A stretch of 64,000 bases of DNA, from the NCBI GenBank assembly GCA_030533445.1, contig CM060068.1, forward strand, positions 33,242,010 to 33,306,009, read 5' to 3'. This stretch comes from Cyprinodon diabolis. Taxonomy: Eukaryota; Chordata; Actinopteri; Cyprinodontiformes; Cyprinodontidae. The notes beneath the pieces were generated by a model, which was not told where the DNA came from, ran no database searches, and saw nothing but the letters and a program-made list of their open reading frames with translations. Position numbers and translations under genes: made by a program. Below, piece after piece: positions 23,381-34,700 of the stretch (position 1 is the stretch's first letter; the number at the start of each line of letters is the position of its first letter).

Positions 23381-24985
23381 CAGTGGGGCAAAAAAGTATT
23401 TAGTCAGCCACCAATAGTGCAAGTTCTCCCACTCCAAAAGATGAGAGAGGCTGGTAATTTTCATCATAGATATACCTCAACTATGAGAGAGAAAATGAGA
23501 AAAAAAAATCCAGAAAATCACATTGTCTGATTTTTAAAGAATTTATTTGCAAAATATGGTGGAAAATAAGTATTTGGTCAGTTACAAACAAGCAAGATTT
23601 CTGGCTCTCACAGACCTGTAACTTCTTCTGTAAGAGGCTCCTCTGTCCTCCACTCGTTACCTTCATTAAAAGCACCTGTTTGAACCCATTATCAGTATAA
23701 AAGACACCTGTCCACAACCTCAAACAGTCACACTCTAAACTCCACCATGGCCAAAACTAGAGAGCTGTCAAAGGACACCCGAAACAAAATTATAGACCTG
23801 CACCAGGCTGGGAAGTCTGAATCTGCAATAGGTAAACAGCTTGGTGTGAAGAAATCAACTGTGGGATCAATTATTAGAAAATGGAAAACATACAAGACCA
23901 CTGATAATCTTCCTCGATCTGGGGCTCCACGCAAGATCTTACCCCGTGGGGTCAAAATGATCACAAGAACGGTGAGTAAAAATCCCAGAACCACACGGAG
24001 GGACCTAGTGAATGACCTGCAGAGAGCTGGGACCAGAGTAACAAAGGCTACCATCAGTAACACACTACGCCGCCAGGGACTCAAATCCTGCAGTGCCAGA
24101 CGTGTCCCCCTGCTTAAGCCAGTACATGTCAAGGCCCGTCTCAAGTTTGCTAGAGAGCATTTGGATGATCCAGACGATGACTGGGAGAATATCATATGTT
24201 CAGATGAAACCAAAATAGAACTTTTTGGTAAAAACTCTACTCGTCGTGTTTGGAGGAGAGAGAATGCTGAGTTGCATCCAAAGAACACCATACCTACAGT
24301 GAAGCATCGGGGCGGAAACATCATGCTTTGGGGCTGTTTTTCTGCTGAAGGACCAGGACGACTGATCCGTGTGAAGGAAAGAATGAATGGGGCCACGTAT
24401 CGTCAAATTTGGAGTGAAAACCTCCTTCCATCAGCAAGGGCATTGAAGATGAAACGTGGCTGGGTCTTTCAGCATGACAATGATCCCAAACACACCGCCC
24501 GGGTAACGAAGGAGTGGCTTTGTAAGAAGCATTTCAAGGTCCTGGAGTGGCCTAGCCAGTCTCCAGATCTCAACCCCATAGAAAATCTTTGGAGGGAGTT
24601 GAAAGTCCGTGTTGCCCAGCGACAGCCCCAGAACATCACTGCTCTAGAGGAGATCTGCATGGAGGAATGGGCCAAAATACCAGCAACAGTGTGTGAAAAC
24701 CTTGTGAAGATTTACAGAAAACGTTTGATCTCTGTCATTGCCAACAAAGGATATATAACAAAGTATTGAGATGAACTTTTGTTATTGACCAACTACTTAT
24801 TTTCCACCATATTTTGCAAATAAATTCTTTAAAAATCAGACAATGTGATTTTCTGGATTTTTTTTTCTCATTTTGTCTCTCATAGTTGAGGTATATCTAT
24901 GATGAAAATTACCGGCCTCTCTCATCTTTTTAAGTGGGAGAACTTGCACTATTGGTGGCTGACTAAATACTTTTTTGCCCCACTG
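23381..24985 (+). mobile_element. Complete Tc1-family transposon (family 1)
   Basis: A 1,605-bp element flanked by TA on both sides (23,379-23,380 and 24,986-24,987), with ends CAGTGGGGCAAAAAAGTATT. Terminal repeats are about 201 bp (23,381-23,581 and 24,785-24,985) and differ at only a handful of sites. Each has the IR/DR layout: the outer motif AAAAAAGTATTTAGTCAG is repeated at the inner edge as AAAATAAGTATTTGGTCAG. It carries an intact transposase ORF and is inserted inside the LTR, so it is younger than the LTR element. Confidence 0.95.
23747..24769 (+). CDS. Tc1-like transposase, 340 aa, intact DD34E
   Basis: Cut-and-paste transposase of the Tc1/mariner superfamily, acting in the nucleus on its own terminal repeats and inserting at TA. 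Residues about 8-60 form the first paired-type helix-turn-helix ([20 protein letters not shown]), followed by a basic GAPRK-type linker and the second helix-turn-helix to about residue 120. The catalytic triad is intact: D153 (CSDETK), D244 (QHDNDPKHT) and E279 (NPIENLW), with 34 residues between the second D and the E. The glycine-rich [13 protein letters not shown] box is at 187-199. The length equals that usual for fish Tc1 transposases, with no stop or frameshift. The start follows a short 5' leader after the terminal repeat (CCACCATGG context). It could be active, but that needs experimental or population evidence. Confidence 0.95.
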   Translation: MAKTRELSKDTRNKIIDLHQAGKSESAIGKQLGVKKSTVGSIIRKWKTYKTTDNLPRSGAPRKILPRGVKMITRTVSKNPRTTRRDLVNDLQRAGTRVTKATISNTLRRQGLKSCSARRVPLLKPVHVKARLKFAREHLDDPDDDWENIICSDETKIELFGKNSTRRVWRRENAELHPKNTIPTVKHRGGNIMLWGCFSAEGPGRLIRVKERMNGATYRQIWSENLLPSARALKMKRGWVFQHDNDPKHTARVTKEWLCKKHFKVLEWPSQSPDLNPIENLWRELKVRVAQRQPQNITALEEICMEEWAKIPATVCENLVKIYRKRLISVIANKGYITKY

Positions 24986-25781
24986 TAAGCAGCTGCCAGA
25001 CCTTCCTTCAACGCCGCAGTGTTGACCTTAGTTTGGTTAGCAACCTGAGCCTCTGTTACCTGAAAGAATCAAAGTTGTCTCTAAGTGAGAAGACTGATTC
25101 TAACCCTCCTCTGTCTTTGCTCACAGGAAACCTGTCTCAAGACTGAAGCTCTGGGTGAGCTTAACCTGCCTTCCAGCCCTGGTGAGCCAAACCTGAAGAT
25201 TCCTATTTGGATATCCCCTGCTGCTCTCTGTGAAGAGCTGGAAACTCTGATCAAGGTCTGCCATTCAAAGTCAGAAGCTAGACGCTGCAGCTGCTTGTGT
25301 ACTCTGCTGAACCAACAGTCTCTGGACCCAACGGTTCCCTCTCTCACAAGAGAAGCCTGGACTCCGTCAAGGTAGACTCAGAATTATCTTCAAGGACTCG
25401 TTAATCATCTGTCTGCCCAGCTAATCAAACTATCCATTTCTGCAGACTTCAGTGAATCCAACCCGGACCAGTTCCAGATCCTGTTCATATTTTTGTGTCA
25501 ACAATCTTTAATAAACTCTGTTAAACTTTTACCCAGCCTCCGTTGTCTTCTGCATGTGGGTTTGAATTAAAACCAATCATGACAATGTCTTAGTGTTAAG
25601 GGCTTAATATGAATGACGTATGGACATTTCGTGTGAAAAATCAGCCATGTTACAGCATCTACCGTATTTATACTCTGTGTGGCTTTGCCCATGCTCTGGC
25701 CGCCGAGGCCAACGTTCAACACAAATAGCAAGCTGGCAACACCAAAGTAGGAAGTCGAATACATGACCGTTTGCAACTATA

Positions 25782-27372
25782 CAGGTGCTGGTCATAAAAT
25801 TAGAATATCATGAAAAAGTAGATTGATTTCAGTAATTCCATTTAAAAAGTGAAACTTGTATATTATATTCATACATTACATACAAACTCATATATTTCAG
25901 ATGTTTATTTTGTTTAATTTTGATGATTACAAATGACAACAAATGAAAATCTCAAATTCATCATATCAGAAAATTAGAATATTACTGAAGACCAATAAAA
26001 ACAAAGGATTTATAGAAATGTTGGCCAACTGAAAAGTATGAACATGAAAAGTATGAGCATGTACAGCACTCAGTATTTAGTTGGGCCTCCTTTGGCCTGT
26101 ATTACTGCAGCAATGCGGCGTGGCATGGAGTCGATCAGTCTGTGGCACTGCTCAGGTGTTATGATAGCCCAGGTTGCTCTAATAGTGGCTTTTAGCTCTT
26201 CTGAATTGTTGGGTCTGGTGTATTGCATCTTCTTCTTCACAATACCCCATAGATTTTCTATGGGGTTAAGGTCAGGAGAGTTTGCTGGCCAATTAAGAAA
26301 AGGGATACCATGGTCCTTCAACCAGGTACTGGTAGCTTTGGCACTGTGTGCAGGTGCCAAGTCCTGTTGGAAAATGAAATCTGCATCTCCAAAAAGTTGG
26401 TCAGCTGCAGGAAGCATGAAGTGCTCTAAAACTTCCTGGTATGTGGCTGCGTTGACCCTGGACCTCAGAAAACACAATGGACCAACACCAGCAGATGACA
26501 TGGCACCCCAAACCATCACTGACTGTGGAAACTTTACACTGGACTTCAAGCAACGTGGATGAAGTGCCTCTCTTCTTTTCCTCCAGACTCTGGGACCTTG
26601 ATTTCCAAAGGAAATGCAAAATTTACTTTCATCAGAGAACATGACTTTGGACCACTCACCAGCAGCCCAGGCAAGACGCTTCTGACGCTGTCTGTGGTTC
26701 AAGAGTGGCTTGACACAAGGAATGCGACAGCAGAAACCCATGTCTTTCATACGTCTGTGTGTGGTGGTTCTTGAAGCACTCACTCCAGCTGCAGTCCACT
26801 CTTTGTGAATCTCCCCCACATTTTTGAATGGGTTTTGTTTCACAATCCTCTCCAGGGTGCGGTTATCTCTCTTGCTTGTACACTTTTTTCGACCACATCT
26901 TTTCCTTCCCTTCGCCTCTCTATTAATGTGCTTGGACACTGAGCTCTGTGAACAGCCAGCCTCTTTAGCGATGACCTTTTGTGTCTTGCCCTCCTTGTGC
27001 AAGGTGTCGATGGTCGTCTTTTGGACAACTGTCAAGTCAGCAGTCTTCCCCATGATTGTGTAGCCTATAGAACTAGACTGAAAGACCATTTAAAGGCTTT
27101 TGCAGGTGGTTTGAGTTAATTAGCTGATTAGAGTGTGGCACCAGGGGCCATCAATTTTGAACCTTTTCACAATATTCTAATTTTCTGATATGATGAATTT
27201 GAGATTTTCATTTGTTGTCATTTGTAATCATCAAAATTAAACAAAATAAACATCTGAAATATATGAGTTTGTATGTAATGTATGAATATAATATACAAGT
27301 TTCACTTTTTAAATGGAATTACTGAAATCAATCTACTTTTTCATGATATTCTAATTTTATGACCAGCACCTG
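25782..27372 (-). mobile_element. Complete Tc1-family transposon (family 2), perfect TIRs
   Basis: A 1,591-bp element with TA at 25,780-25,781 and 27,373-27,374 and ends CAGGTGCTGGTCATAAAATT. The terminal repeats (25,782-25,983 and 27,171-27,372) are 202 bp and read identical over their full length. They have the IR/DR pattern: the outer CATAAAATTAGAATATCAT is echoed inside as CAGAAAATTAGAATATT. The transposase is on the minus strand. Its terminal repeats and transposase differ from the neighbouring Tc1, so it is a separate family. Identical repeats and an intact gene point to a very recent insertion. Confidence 0.95.
26070..27053 (-). CDS. Tc1-like transposase, 327 aa, intact DD34E
   Basis: Tc1/mariner transposase. 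I choose the ATG at 27,053 (MGKTADLTVVQKTTIDTL), twelve codons inside the longest frame, because the helix-turn-helix begins just after it and the upstream codons look like leader DNA. Helix-turn-helix 1 is about residues 8-45 (KVIAKEAGCSQSSVSKHI), followed by a basic GRKRCGRKK linker and the second domain to about residue 115. The catalytic residues are D141 (FSDES), D231 (QQDLAPAHS) and E266 (NPIENLW), giving DD34E. There is no internal stop. The C-terminus ends KGGPTKY, as usual for the group. The other frames open across it are shadows. Confidence 0.95.
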   Translation of the reverse strand: MGKTADLTVVQKTTIDTLHKEGKTQKVIAKEAGCSQSSVSKHINREAKGRKRCGRKKCTSKRDNRTLERIVKQNPFKNVGEIHKEWTAAGVSASRTTTHRRMKDMGFCCRIPCVKPLLNHRQRQKRLAWAAGEWSKVMFSDESKFCISFGNQGPRVWRKRREALHPRCLKSSVKFPQSVMVWGAMSSAGVGPLCFLRSRVNAATYQEVLEHFMLPAADQLFGDADFIFQQDLAPAHSAKATSTWLKDHGIPFLNWPANSPDLNPIENLWGIVKKKMQYTRPNNSEELKATIRATWAIITPEQCHRLIDSMPRRIAAVIQAKGGPTKY

Positions 27373-27689
27373 TAATCTACATAAATTTATTATAATTAAG
27401 TCTGGATTCACTTTTCACACCATGTGCACACCAAAGAAATGTTTAAATAATGTAAAATGTTTTGAGATATTTAGCCTTTTTATTTATTATCTATTTGATT
27501 AATGTTTTATAACTGAAATTAGTTAGTTCATGAGACACAGGATCGGTAATTTAAAGATACAATAACAGGAAGATCATTCATAACTAACAGCATAGCAACT
27601 TTCTCTAGTAACTACTTTGATTATGTAGCAACAACTTTACTAAGAACTGTAACTAGTTACCTTTTTCTGTAATTGTACTGTAATTCAGC

Positions 27690-27745
27690 AAAGTACTGAC
27701 TCGGGTTGAATATAAGTGCACCCCACACTTTTCAACACTTTACTT
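27690..27745 (+). mobile_element. Relic of a Tc1-like 3' end
   Basis: AAAGTACTGACTCGGGTTGA and CACCCCACACTTTTCAACAC resemble the end of a common fish Tc1 transposase gene and its 3' flank. Only about 55 bp is recognisable. Confidence 0.4.
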
Positions 27746-30677
27746 TAGAACGCTGTTCTACTCTTGAATCCCTGCGACCAAACTTTAAGGTTTGCATTTG
27801 TGCAAAAATTAGAAACATTTTTAAATGTATTGTCTGACTACTTATCCCATGGTGTCTTATATTTCATTAAGAAAAAATATTTATTACCACAGTTTCAACA
27901 AATATCTGGCAAAACTTATAAATACGAGCATAAATATGAGTCTTTGAAACCCTGTTAACTCTATAAAACTTTCTTTTAGATTGAAGAAAATTTGAAAACT
28001 TCAGATAATGGTCAGAATTTTTCACACTTCACTGTGGACAATAATAGAAATAAATTAATGAGGTTAGTCTGTTAATATTATCCCGCTAAAAGAAATGCAA
28101 TCATTGAGCTCTTCTCTCAGGTGGTGAGCTGAAGGATTCCCTTCTCCATCTGTTTGGCAGCCTGCTGAAATGAAGTTATCTGTGGGTGTTGGAATTCTAT
28201 AAGCTGTTATCCAGATCTGAAAAGATTCTCATTAAGCCTGCCCTCTTTGTCATCAGGAACACGTAGTCGGCCCACATTGTTCCCGTCCTCTCTTTCTCTG
28301 CAACTCTTTCTTGGAGCAGAACAAAAGGCGGCCCGGCTCCCAATCAGTGCCTCATAAGGGGGGGATCCCACTCAGGGATCTTAATCAGTGCTCTGCTTAA
28401 TAGAGCAACACTTCCCAAATATTATTAACCTCATCTGTCTGTATTAGGTCCTAATGGCCTCCTCCTCTTTGTATTGTCTTTGCAGCAGCTGGTAATGTAC
28501 ATATATATTAATCCACTTGCTCTCCGTGTCTGCCAAGAGATTGCGAGGTGGCTCTCAGAACAAACGGTGCCCTTCAGAGAGCGAGGCATACACAGGTTAG
28601 GGAGCCACTAATTAAATGTCAGACTTGACAGATTAAAATTATGAAATTTAAAATCTGCAAGTGGCTCTTTGTCATTGTCAAATTAGGGGCCTGCACCGTG
28701 TGATGAAGGGGAAGGAGACGGTGAGCTCTAATGGATTGAAAAGGAATGTGCTTTAACAGCGAAAATAAAGATTTTCCTGCTCTTGCCTCAGGTGGAATGG
28801 CTGCATGTTCAACCCCCCACCCCCATATTCCCTCCTAGTGCGGAGGGGAAGAGGTCACTCCAGTGCTGCCAGGTCCATCCTGACCACTCCATTTAGGGTT
28901 TTCATTCCTCTGGCAACACAAATACCTGCCTGCGAAGCCAACGCTCCTGGAAAGCTATTCCACCTTTGGCTCTCTGTAAGCTCTTTCTGCATTTAAGCAC
29001 AACCTGTAGAGACGATGGCGGGGATTTTCATCCCAGCCATCAAATAAGTGACATTTTGTGTGAGCTGAGTGGAATGGGATTGTGAGAATATATCAAACAA
29101 AAGTTTTGTGAATTTAGAAAAGGAAGCAAATTCCCTTGACATTTCAAAAGAAATCTTAAACATGTAGAGCTATTCTTAAAAAAGCATCTTTAAATATATG
29201 AGATTGTTTAATGCAAACTTACTTAACAGACGTGTTTAACCTCCTACAAAGAGATAAGTGTAAAGCACAGATATTCAGCAGGCAGTGGATTCCTCACCAG
29301 AAAGAAAAATACTTCTGTTAACATAAAACAGCAGTTTTTCTTGTATTTTGAAAGAAGCACCATCTCATCTGTTTTCAGCTCTTCGACACAACAAGAGGGA
29401 GAAACACCTCCAGATATTGTGCAGAAATATTATGCACAAATGGTGCCAAATTAAAAATCTGTCTCTGTTTAGCTGTTTGGGGGTTTGAAGCAATTTGAGC
29501 TTTGACCGTGTCTCAAGTATTTGGTTCTGGGAAGGTCGATAGGGCCATTGTGTAATAAAGCCCGGTATGGAGTGTAGGCAGCAAATACTCAACAAGGATC
29601 AAAACACCGGCAACATGAGAAGTGACACGATCCAATTAAATTTAATTACTCAAGCCGTAGTTTCATTTTAACTGACAATTTTGATTAAGGTTACTGCATG
29701 CATTTAAAGCTAAAAGCAGAGGCCAAATTGTATCAGAGTAACAGTATTAGTGTACAGGGAGCCCTGACTAGCTAATAGGGTTTAATTAAAGCAGGGCTTA
29801 GAGGAGTGGAACAAGTTCAAAAGTACAGGCGCCACATCTCAGGTCAGATGTGTGTTCTCTGGCGTGTGTTTCCTGCAAAGAAACTGCTAAAGACTGAGTT
29901 TCACATTTCCACATTATTTCTTAAGTTCAGTTTTTGCAGTATTCAAAATACTAAAAAAAGTACCTTTAGGAAACATAGTAGACCGGTTACTCCTCACAAA
30001 ATAATTATTGTTATCTTCAACGTTTATTTTCCATCCATATAAATTATTATTAAAAACAATTTATATTACAATTAAGCATTAATTAAAGTATTGCTTCATA
30101 TGTTCTTTTTGACAATGGATATAATAATTAAGGCTTTAATATTTTTTATTGACATGTTTCAAATAGCTGAAAGTCAAACATTTTTAAATGTTTGTCTCTC
30201 ATTTCATCATGCAGTACAAGCACTGAACTCTTATAGTAGAAAACACCACCAATTCATTATTCTGGACCTGCAGTGAAACTTCTGTGAACTGGTTAAAATC
30301 ACCAAAGCAAGACAAAAATTAGTTCACCACTAATAGTGCTGTTTAATTTTTTTTTACATTAGCCATATATTAAAAACAACACATTTGTATAAATGTAATC
30401 TCTTCATGGGACGACATAAACTGTTGCATGTTAGTACCTGTACATTCTATGCACTTCTACTACTTTGTTCAAAGAGTCATGAAATACAAGATCTGCAAAG
30501 TATACATTTTAAAAGACCTGTAAACATGTGAACTAAAATGTGTACACCGATTGCTGTGTTTTGGAATATGTACACTGGTTTGTGTAATTTCTCCTCATTT
30601 AATCACCTTCAAGATTCCGCTAAAATCTCTCATCTGGGATATTCCCTGCATGGACAGGTTCCATCTGACACATTATG
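27746..30677. other. Intergenic DNA, no gene seen
   Basis: Unique sequence without transposon ends. The block at 28,350-28,720 stands out by texture. Other parts are AT-rich, with open frames under 90 codons and no features. Confidence 0.5.
28350..28720. promoter_or_regulatory. Candidate conserved non-coding block
   Basis: Repeat-free, higher-complexity DNA with TAAT and ATTA cores (CTAATTAAATG, CTTAATCAGTG), an E-box-like CAGCTG at about 28,488 and no coding frame. The assignment rests on appearance alone. Confidence 0.2.
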
Positions 30678-31330
30678 TACAGTATTTTCTGCACTATAAG
30701 GCATACCGCATAGGCGCATAGAATAGAAGCTACAGTAGTGGATGGGGTTGCATTATGCATCCACTAGATGCAGCTGCGCTAAAGAGAATGTCAATAAAAC
30801 AGTCAGATAAGTAAATCAAACTTTATTAATATATTACTGTATTTACAATATGGCCAACCTTCTTCAGCTGTAAATAAATGCTGTCTCCTCATCTTGGTGA
30901 ACATGTGTTCGCCTTCTGTCATCCACTGCTCACACGCAGTTTGCAGTCTAGCTTTGAAAGCCCCTGTTGACACCAATATCAAGCGGCGACAGTTATTTTG
31001 TCAATCCACCCTGAATGAATGAATGCAGCACTGTGTTGGTGGACTAAACTTGTTTTTTGACACAATCAGTGATATGGGAGCGCATCGAGTTACAGTATTG
31101 ATCAGTAGGGACGGAGCTGTGTGAAAAAAGCCACCCTGTCTCCATCCATTCCTTTAAGTTAGCTTTGATGACGACATTGGCAGGAAGTTTTTCTTTTGGC
31201 AAGGTCCTCTAGAAAATAACCATTAGCCATTAGCCAAAACATCAAGCCAAAGTCTACACCTCTGGTTGTTGTTGACCAAGGTGTACCTTCTTGCTGCCAG
31301 GCAAGAGTCCTACCTAATGACATACTCAGT
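30678..31330 (+). mobile_element. Relic resembling a pogo/Tigger-like transposon
   Basis: TACAGTATTTTCTGCACTATAAGGC resembles the start of a widespread vertebrate pogo-type family whose ends read like TTTTCCGGACTATAAGGCGC. The following 600 bp has no frame, and no matching right end was found, so this is a truncated or decayed copy. Confidence 0.4.
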
Positions 31331-31434
31331 AGCTGCTGTTTGGAACAGTAATGCTAGAGTGGACATATACATACATATTGTACAAAGACTTAAAATACTA
31401 TTAAAAATGAAAATGTATAATTTTTGAACAATTG

Positions 31435-31757
31435 TTTCATTAGGGGGCTGCACAGTGGAACCTTCTTGCCTTGAAGAAAGAAGGTTCTGGGTTTGTTTCT
31501 TGGCTTAAGGTCTTTCTGCATGGAGTTTGAAAGTTCTCCGGGTACTCCGGCTTCCTCCCACAGTCCAAAAACACGACTGTTAATTGGTTTCACTAAATTG
31601 TCCTTAGATGTGAGTTTGTGCGTGAATGGTTGTTTGTCTGTGTTGCCCTGTGATAGACTGGCGACCTGACCAGGGTGTACCCCACCTCTAGCCCAATGAC
31701 AGCTGGAGATAGGCACCAGCACCGCTTGTGACACCAGTGGGGATAAATGGATGGATG
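31435..31757 (+). repeat. Fish LINE/SINE tail repeat
   Basis: GCTGCACAGTGGAACCTTCT, GGTCTTTCTGCATGGAGTTT, CTCCGGCTTCCTCCCACAGT, AACACGACTGTTAATTGGTT, GACTGGCGACCTGACCAGGG and a final GGATAAATGGATGGATGG tail are the usual landmarks of an abundant teleost retroposon 3' segment. I do not commit to a clade (RTE/Expander-like is possible). A more worn fragment of the same type lies at about 32,505-32,595. Confidence 0.7.
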
Positions 31758-34700
31758 GAGGATTTCATTTAAAGGTTGCGATACTTTTTAATTTAGAAAT
31801 ACAGGAATAAAATACAACGAGGATGTGTGAGGATCAAAGCCAGATTAATTTAAGAATACTTAAAATACTGACTCATTTTTCGTCAAAGGGTTCAATTAGA
31901 TTAAATTAGCAAACCTGCATTTTCTTTTATGACCAAATCCTTTTTCAATTAATAGTGCCTTTTTCTCCATATTAGAATAAGATGACCGTATCAGATCAAC
32001 ACCTTGTTGCCATATATATATTTGCTCCACCACACCTGTAGGATCAAATGCTGCATCTAGGTATGAAGACTGCTTCAACAAATATTTGTTAAAGAACAGA
32101 TCACTTTTAGGAGTACCAAACAGTACCATGATACAATGATATCCCTGCAATAATTTTACAAAAAAAATCTCTTCACTGTTTATTCAATGGTTTAATTGTT
32201 AGAGGTATTATAACAAGGCCTGAGCTAATAGGTATAAAAGCTACTCAGCCTCAGAGTCCAAGTGGCAAAATAAAACAATGTGCACGATCGTGTGGAGCTG
32301 CATGGTGGGTGTCCATCATTACCACCTCATTAGGCCCGCTATGTTATGTTGATTTAAAAAACAAAAAACAAATATATTAAATGTAACTGGAAGTGTCTGA
32401 ATTGTTTTATGATAGTTGAATAGTAGGGACATTTTAAAAGTAGAAACATGACTATAAGGTTAATTAATGTCTCTAAATTGCAATTGGTGTGTATGTCAAT
32501 GTTTTTGTGTCTCTATGTTGCCCTGTGGCAGACTGGCAACATGTCTATGGTGTATAATGCATTCTACCTATAGACTGCTGGAGATTGGAGGATCTTCAAT
32601 GCTTTTGAACATCACTCGTTTAACTCTGGTTTAAAACAGATACAAAAAGTTTAAAAAATAAATAAATATTTTTGTACTATAAATGAAACTGAATATCTAA
32701 CCTCTTAATGTCATGAAATCCCACTTTGTCATCCAACTGATTTTCCCAAAATGTAGTTTGACACCTTTCAAGATGCCATAGCAGTACATTGGATGGTTTC
32801 GCTGAGAATGTGAGTGGCAGGAACAACAGTTAGCCTAAGGTGTTTCACCTTTATAGTCCTGTGTTCTGCTGTAAGCACGCTTTTACAGACATACACTAAC
32901 CTTTACACTAAGGAAGACGCATCCTCCACAGGGAATGAGGCTTATCTGCCTGCCCTGTGGTGCTTCACTGTCTTCAAAGCACCTGCAGCATTTGTTTTCT
33001 GACTGTCGATGAAAGATGCTCTAAGCTGTTTATCAGTATAGTCTTTTTTTTGTTTTGACACTAAATCAGCTATATATATTTTGGAGAAATTAAACTTACA
33101 TGTCTACACAGATTAACTTGAGGTAAAAAGTAAATAAAGTTAGTTAAGAGGCATCAAAATATCTCCCCAGTTTGCTTCAAACATGTAGATACAGGATAAA
33201 GCAAGCCATATAGGTGTTTTTTTTTACCTTTCAACCAATGTGATCTTTTGTTACTGGCAAAAATTCATGCATCAGTATTCAGTTCTCTGAGTTCTGAATT
33301 CTTTTACCTGGAATATGTTTCACAGTACTTTTGCTGCAATTAAAGCTAGACTAAAGACCAAATTTTACCCATATGTCTTTAGAATATGTTATAGCCCAAC
33401 TGAATTGGATTAGATGTTGATAACAGTTTTTGGTACACTCTTAGATGGATTAGGTCTATACTTTGGCTGGGCCTTAAATTTAATTGACTTTACACCCTCA
33501 TTTGCAGCTCTGTGTATGTTAAGTCCTACTAAAAAAGAACATTTTAAGTCTTTTGACAAGTTTTCTTTCAGGAAATGTTTTTGCTTAGCTCTGTTCATCT
33601 TCCCATTATCACTAACAAGCTTTTCCATTCAGTGTTTTAATTTACAGAAAGTTCAGTTTCGGTTACACCTGATAAGCTTTTGTTGATAGGTAGATTAGAT
33701 GGTCGATGGTAGTAAGTGAATTTTTATCTATAAAATACAATTTCAAGATATAAACATCTCAAAGAGCCTCAGAATATGTTGTACTAATACAGAAACACAA
33801 GGCACCCGTACCTAGAAAAATCAACTTTTGATGTACATAATATCATAATAGTATGTTCTCTAAGAAATATCTGAGATCTTCACAGGACTGTTCCGTTTAT
33901 TCTGATATTAGTTTACTAATATGTGAACTACTACTTGAGGAAACTGTTTGCTCTTGATCTAATCCAGCCAGCTAATAAGAAGCACATTCAGTAGATTTCC
34001 AATAAAAAAAACTGTCAAAAGCAGTGAATCATTTTTCCTCTACTTAACAGATTAGTGCTACTTTATGTTGATGCATCACTACAAATCCCGATGAAAAATC
34101 TTGGAAGTTTATGGTTTTAATGTAACAAAATATGAAGAAGTTCGAGGTCTATGAAACTTTTGTAACGCATAACATTAAATATGCTTTACTCACGTTTATA
34201 TCTGTGTAGCACAATGGAATCTTTCATAATGTTTCTCTAGTAATAAAAGATATTTGATCTTGAATGACAAGATGGATGTTTTTGTAAACTGTTTGTGTCT
34301 TAGTGTTTGTCGAAGAGCGTATGTGAATGTTGCGTTAATCAATGTGTTAATACCCTCCCATCAGTGTGGAGCAGTTCTGCTTCTCTGTTCCAGTTCTGTG
34401 GGAAAATGTGTGTGTGCTCAGGGAGAGGTCAGTCAGGTCATGCCTGACACCATCTTTAACTGTTATTTACTGTGATTCCACGACAAGACAGATACCAGCT
34501 CCTACGACTCCACTGATGTATGTTAAGCGTGCTCCAAATTACCCGTCTGATGGATCTATTGATGGCCCTTTCCAACCTGTCACCTAGCCTCCATCAGCCT
34601 CTCAGTTATCCCCCTATTCCTCCTCTGCTTGCTCCTCTACCCTCACCTTCCCTTTCCTCCTCCCCCACCTTGGCTGCCCGCCCCTGTGGGTCTGAATAAG

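Larger units (their letters stand above)
18844..25584 (+). mobile_element. Pol-less Ty3/gypsy-type LTR retrotransposon
   Basis: Two LTRs starting TGTTGGGATCCTGAGGCTTG and ending CAATCATGACA enclose 3,760 bp of internal DNA. A perfect 5-bp target duplication ATGTC lies at 18,839-18,843 and 25,585-25,589. A polypurine tract precedes the 3' LTR. The internal region has a damaged gag-like segment (19,577-20,236) and a 936-codon repeat-rich frame (20,362-23,172). No protease, reverse transcriptase, RNase H or integrase motif is seen in any frame, so it must have been mobilised in trans. Aligned LTR positions differ by only about six substitutions over roughly 580 bp, so the insertion is young. No canonical TGG-initial primer-binding site follows the 5' LTR; it reads GAACACTGCGGCC. 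Confidence 0.92.
23184..25584 (+). repeat. 3' LTR, interrupted by a Tc1 element
   Basis: Starts TGTTGGGATC and ends CAATCATGACA, followed by the ATGTC duplication. Removing the Tc1 (23,381-24,985, plus one TA) leaves about 794 bp. That is longer than the 5' LTR because it keeps the roughly 205-bp segment at about 24,995-25,205. That segment contains a GTGAG... TTTGCTCACAG pair resembling an intron, which may be chance. Confidence 0.92.
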
